Below are positions 61,600 through 64,000 of a stretch of DNA of 64,000 nucleotides, piece after piece. Numbering within the stretch: the stretch's first letter is position 1; every line of letters starts with the position of its first letter. The DNA is from Cylicocyclus nassatus (lineage: Eukaryota; Nematoda; Chromadorea; Rhabditida; Strongylidae): assembly GCA_958299035.1 (NCBI GenBank), contig CATQJL010000316.1:30569441-30633440 (forward strand). Direction: 5' to 3'. The notes beneath the pieces are model-generated. The model made no database searches, was not told the DNA's origin, and saw only the letters and a program-made list of their open reading frames with translations. A program made the position numbers and the translations under genes.

Positions 61600-63555
61600 G
61601 CTTATATCCATTTGCATGATTTGCAATTTGAATGAGCAAGTCTTGAACACTGTTTCTTTATTTTACAAAGCGTGTATTTGATCACCGGTATTTCGTTAAT
61701 AAGATCTGTCTTTTGGTTTTGTCAATATTATGGCAATGAAAGTATTTTTTAGTATGTCTAGTGGCTTTAAATAAAAAGAGATAAAAACAGAAATGTGATT
61801 GAAAAACAATGTTTTTGAGTTTGTCTAGTGGGTCTAGGCGCTAAGTGAAATATAATCAGTGAGATTTTGTTAAACCACTTGTTTGACTGGGGGTTGTGAT
61901 GAGAATGAGCTTGGAAATTTGAATCTCGAATCAAATCAGTTCCCGTTTTATGCAAACTATATGAATTTTGATCGTTTTTTGGTAGTCTAGTGCTTTGCTC
62001 CAGCTTCCACTGGTTAAAGAGAAATCACAAAACATAATAAATATAGCCCACGTAGGTCATAAGGAAAGAAAAAAATCTCAACCTAGAGGTAATTCTAGTG
62101 ATACTTGCCTTAGTTTTTCGCTCAACAAGGTATTGAACCCTGCTAACTTGTTTGGTCGCATAAGGTTCAACGGATCCATCGTAGGAATGCTGGAATAGTT
62201 ATCAAATTATGATTTGAAATTCAAATTTGACCTTCTGAAATCCTTTATCAGGAAGAACCCTGTATAAAAATGTGAGGTAGCTGAAAACATTTCAGGAGTA
62301 ATAGGGAGTTGTGACTGGTATTTTATCAACATACTGCAAAGAGATGAATAAGCCGCTTTACGGCGCTGATCATGACTAGTTATAGGAGAAAAGAAGCACA
62401 TGACGCATTCGTGCTTTTTATAGTCAAGTATCTTCAGTATTGTTGACCGATGCGCTGTTCTTAGCCTTTATATGCTGCAAATTCCGTCACAGCTCATTAT
62501 TGCCACAACTTGGCGTAAAAGCGCCTTTACGATCGGCAAACGCCTTATCGCAGCGGATTGAGTTTTTGAAAAAGAATAAGCTGTTCGAAACAGCTCGACA
62601 AGCCATTGACAACTCTCAAAACAGATAGCTTGTAGCGACATAGAAATTGCTAACGTAATCATTCATTAGCATAACAGAACATTACCGAGTGCCATGAGAA
62701 AGACCAAAAAAAATCCGGTGCGTTTTGTTCTGCTGATGAAATGCCGAGGGAATTTTTTTAAGTTGCGGATGTTGAAGATTCGGATAATTGAGCTTCAGTA
62801 CATACTTCTGTGAATCCTCGATATTGATTGAAAACAGTAACTAACAAGTTGACGACGTGGCTTTTTTTTCAAGTCTGTCCCTGTAGATGAAATGTTTCCG
62901 TGCACTCTTACGTTTGACTTATATGTACATGAATTATGCATAAAATATAAACATACAAGCTGACGAGGCAGTTCCGCCCTTGCTCCGGGAGTCATTTGCG
63001 ACCTCTTCTATGCGTTTGAGCAAAAAAGTTCTTTGCAGGAGGAAACTGCAGTGGGAAGGGTTTGTCAGAAGAGGAGCGGGCGAACGAAAACGAAAAAGCA
63101 AGAGCCTATGTTAGTTATACGGACACAAATTAGAACGATTGGGTCATAAAAATTCAAATTTGCGGAGCTCGCAGCACTGCGCTGCGTCGTCCACAGGTGC
63201 AGACTGTCTGCCACGTACCTTGCGCTGCGCTGTCGTCAACGTGTTAGAAAACGAGTCCTTACTCCAAATCAATATGATCAACAAAGCGACTTATCGAATA
63301 AAAATATGTTTATCCCAATTACTGCTGAAATAACTCACAACAGCTATTAGAAAAATAGCCATTTTTCTGGCCGGAGGGCATAAACTTGCGACCACGGCTT
63401 AGACAAGAACTCCTTTGTTATCAATTACTCAGTCATTGTTTCTATTGAATGTTCATATTAGAATAGTACGCACGCCTACACATCATTCTGACTGCTGTAC
63501 GGAGAAAGAACAGATGGCAAATAGGAAGAAAAGGAATAAGTGGGAAAAGCCATTT
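61600..63555. other. Right-arm intergenic stretch, no recognised gene
   Basis: Two stretches are less AT-rich than their surroundings: 62,505-62,628 (plus frame with QRIEFLKKNKLFETARQAID, stop at 62,628) and 63,160-63,260. The first might be a terminal exon of an unseen gene, because codon use is nematode-like, but no acceptor and no upstream exon can be fixed. Nothing else is supported. Confidence 0.3.
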
Positions 63556-63561
63556 TGATAT

Positions 63562-64000
63562 ATTCGGTCATTCCAAAAGTAATTTCGCTTTTCTCAAAGG
63601 GGTGCCACATTTGAAGGAACAAAGTTTTCTAAGAGATCTTGTTAGAATTCAATGCAAAATTTCATTTTCTTCCTAACGGTTTCAAAATCATTGTAGCGCA
63701 GTTAATGAACTCTCGGAAAATCTCCAAAGTCTGCTACCAACGCTTTTTGCTATGGTGCACTTTAGCTGTTTTTCAAAATCTTTATATCAATCCTCTGAAG
63801 GAGCCCAAGTAGCCAGTAGATAGAGCAAACCCTACAGGATGCAAAACAATTTTTCACTCCTTTCCATAGCTCGTCATATTTTTTAAATAGAATTTTGGTT
63901 GATGCTATCAATTTCCATTCTTGGTCAACTCAAACATCGTAGAACATCAAGCGGTGAGCAGCTCGAGTGTCATTCGATGCAGCTTGTTCTCCTCTTTCTA
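63562..64000. mobile_element. Mariner-type element, cut by window end
   Basis: TATTCGGTCATTCCAAAAGT is a mariner-like terminal inverted repeat preceded by TA-rich sequence. Further in, near 63,820, GATAGAGCAAACCCTACAGG resembles the internal motif of the MITEs at 17,438 and 56,155. The right terminus lies outside the window, so whether a transposase is present cannot be judged. Confidence 0.55.

Noticed and set aside
1..64000. CRISPR array, operon or prokaryotic signals
   Set aside because: No regularly spaced short repeats with unique spacers; all structure is eukaryotic (introns, MITEs, LTRs).

Overview
This window looks like nematode genomic DNA, most likely from a rhabditid or strongylid (clade V) worm. 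The evidence is an AT-rich background, mostly short GT–AG introns with TTTCAG-type acceptors, a probable trans-splice acceptor abutting the start codon of the one convincing gene, a nematode-type chemoreceptor, and many small mariner/Tc1-like elements. There is nothing prokaryotic here, no CRISPR array and no rRNA. The species cannot be fixed from the sequence alone.

Layout. From about 1 to 54,550 the window is a decayed tandem array. Shared landmark blocks recur in a fixed order and define five related units: u1 (about 300-7,400), u2 (about 12,000-15,900), u3 (about 15,930-31,200), u4 (about 31,200-37,600) and u5 (about 37,650-54,550). The pair u2+u3 is itself duplicated as u4+u5. I found no intact gene belonging to the units. 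ORF-like stretches that match between units differ at all three codon positions about equally, so most of the array reads as non-coding or pseudogenised DNA.

Mobile elements. The array is full of insertions, many with clear termini and target-site duplications (TSDs). They include a Tc1-type foldback (4,613-6,270), a 2.3-kb near-perfect palindrome (7,501-9,780), mariner-type MITEs (9,804-10,667; 17,438-18,303; one cut by the right window edge), and two long-inverted-repeat elements with 10-bp TSDs (10,834-11,906; 33,508-35,292). They also include a 375-bp hAT-like element (44,857-45,231), a CCAGGGTTGAGC-ended element (45,846-46,971) and a compact LTR retrotransposon present in both u3 and u5. 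That retrotransposon has 5-bp TSDs, about 650-bp LTRs, an 18-nt primer-binding site matching the 3' end of tRNA-Gly, and only a gag-like ORF on the minus strand; no pol is present. It is therefore non-autonomous. The u3/u5 pair is much more alike around this element (about 20,730-26,450 against 43,715-51,070) than outside it, which suggests gene conversion or a nested recent duplication.

Right arm. From 54,550 to 64,000 there is a third copy of a dispersed repeat, an inverted pair of a short interspersed repeat, a 943-bp TIR element, and then the only complete host gene I can build: a seven-exon, 340-residue seven-transmembrane chemoreceptor of Srsx-like type on the plus strand (59,529-61,573), with a polyadenylation signal just after its stop. 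The rest of the right arm shows no recognisable gene.
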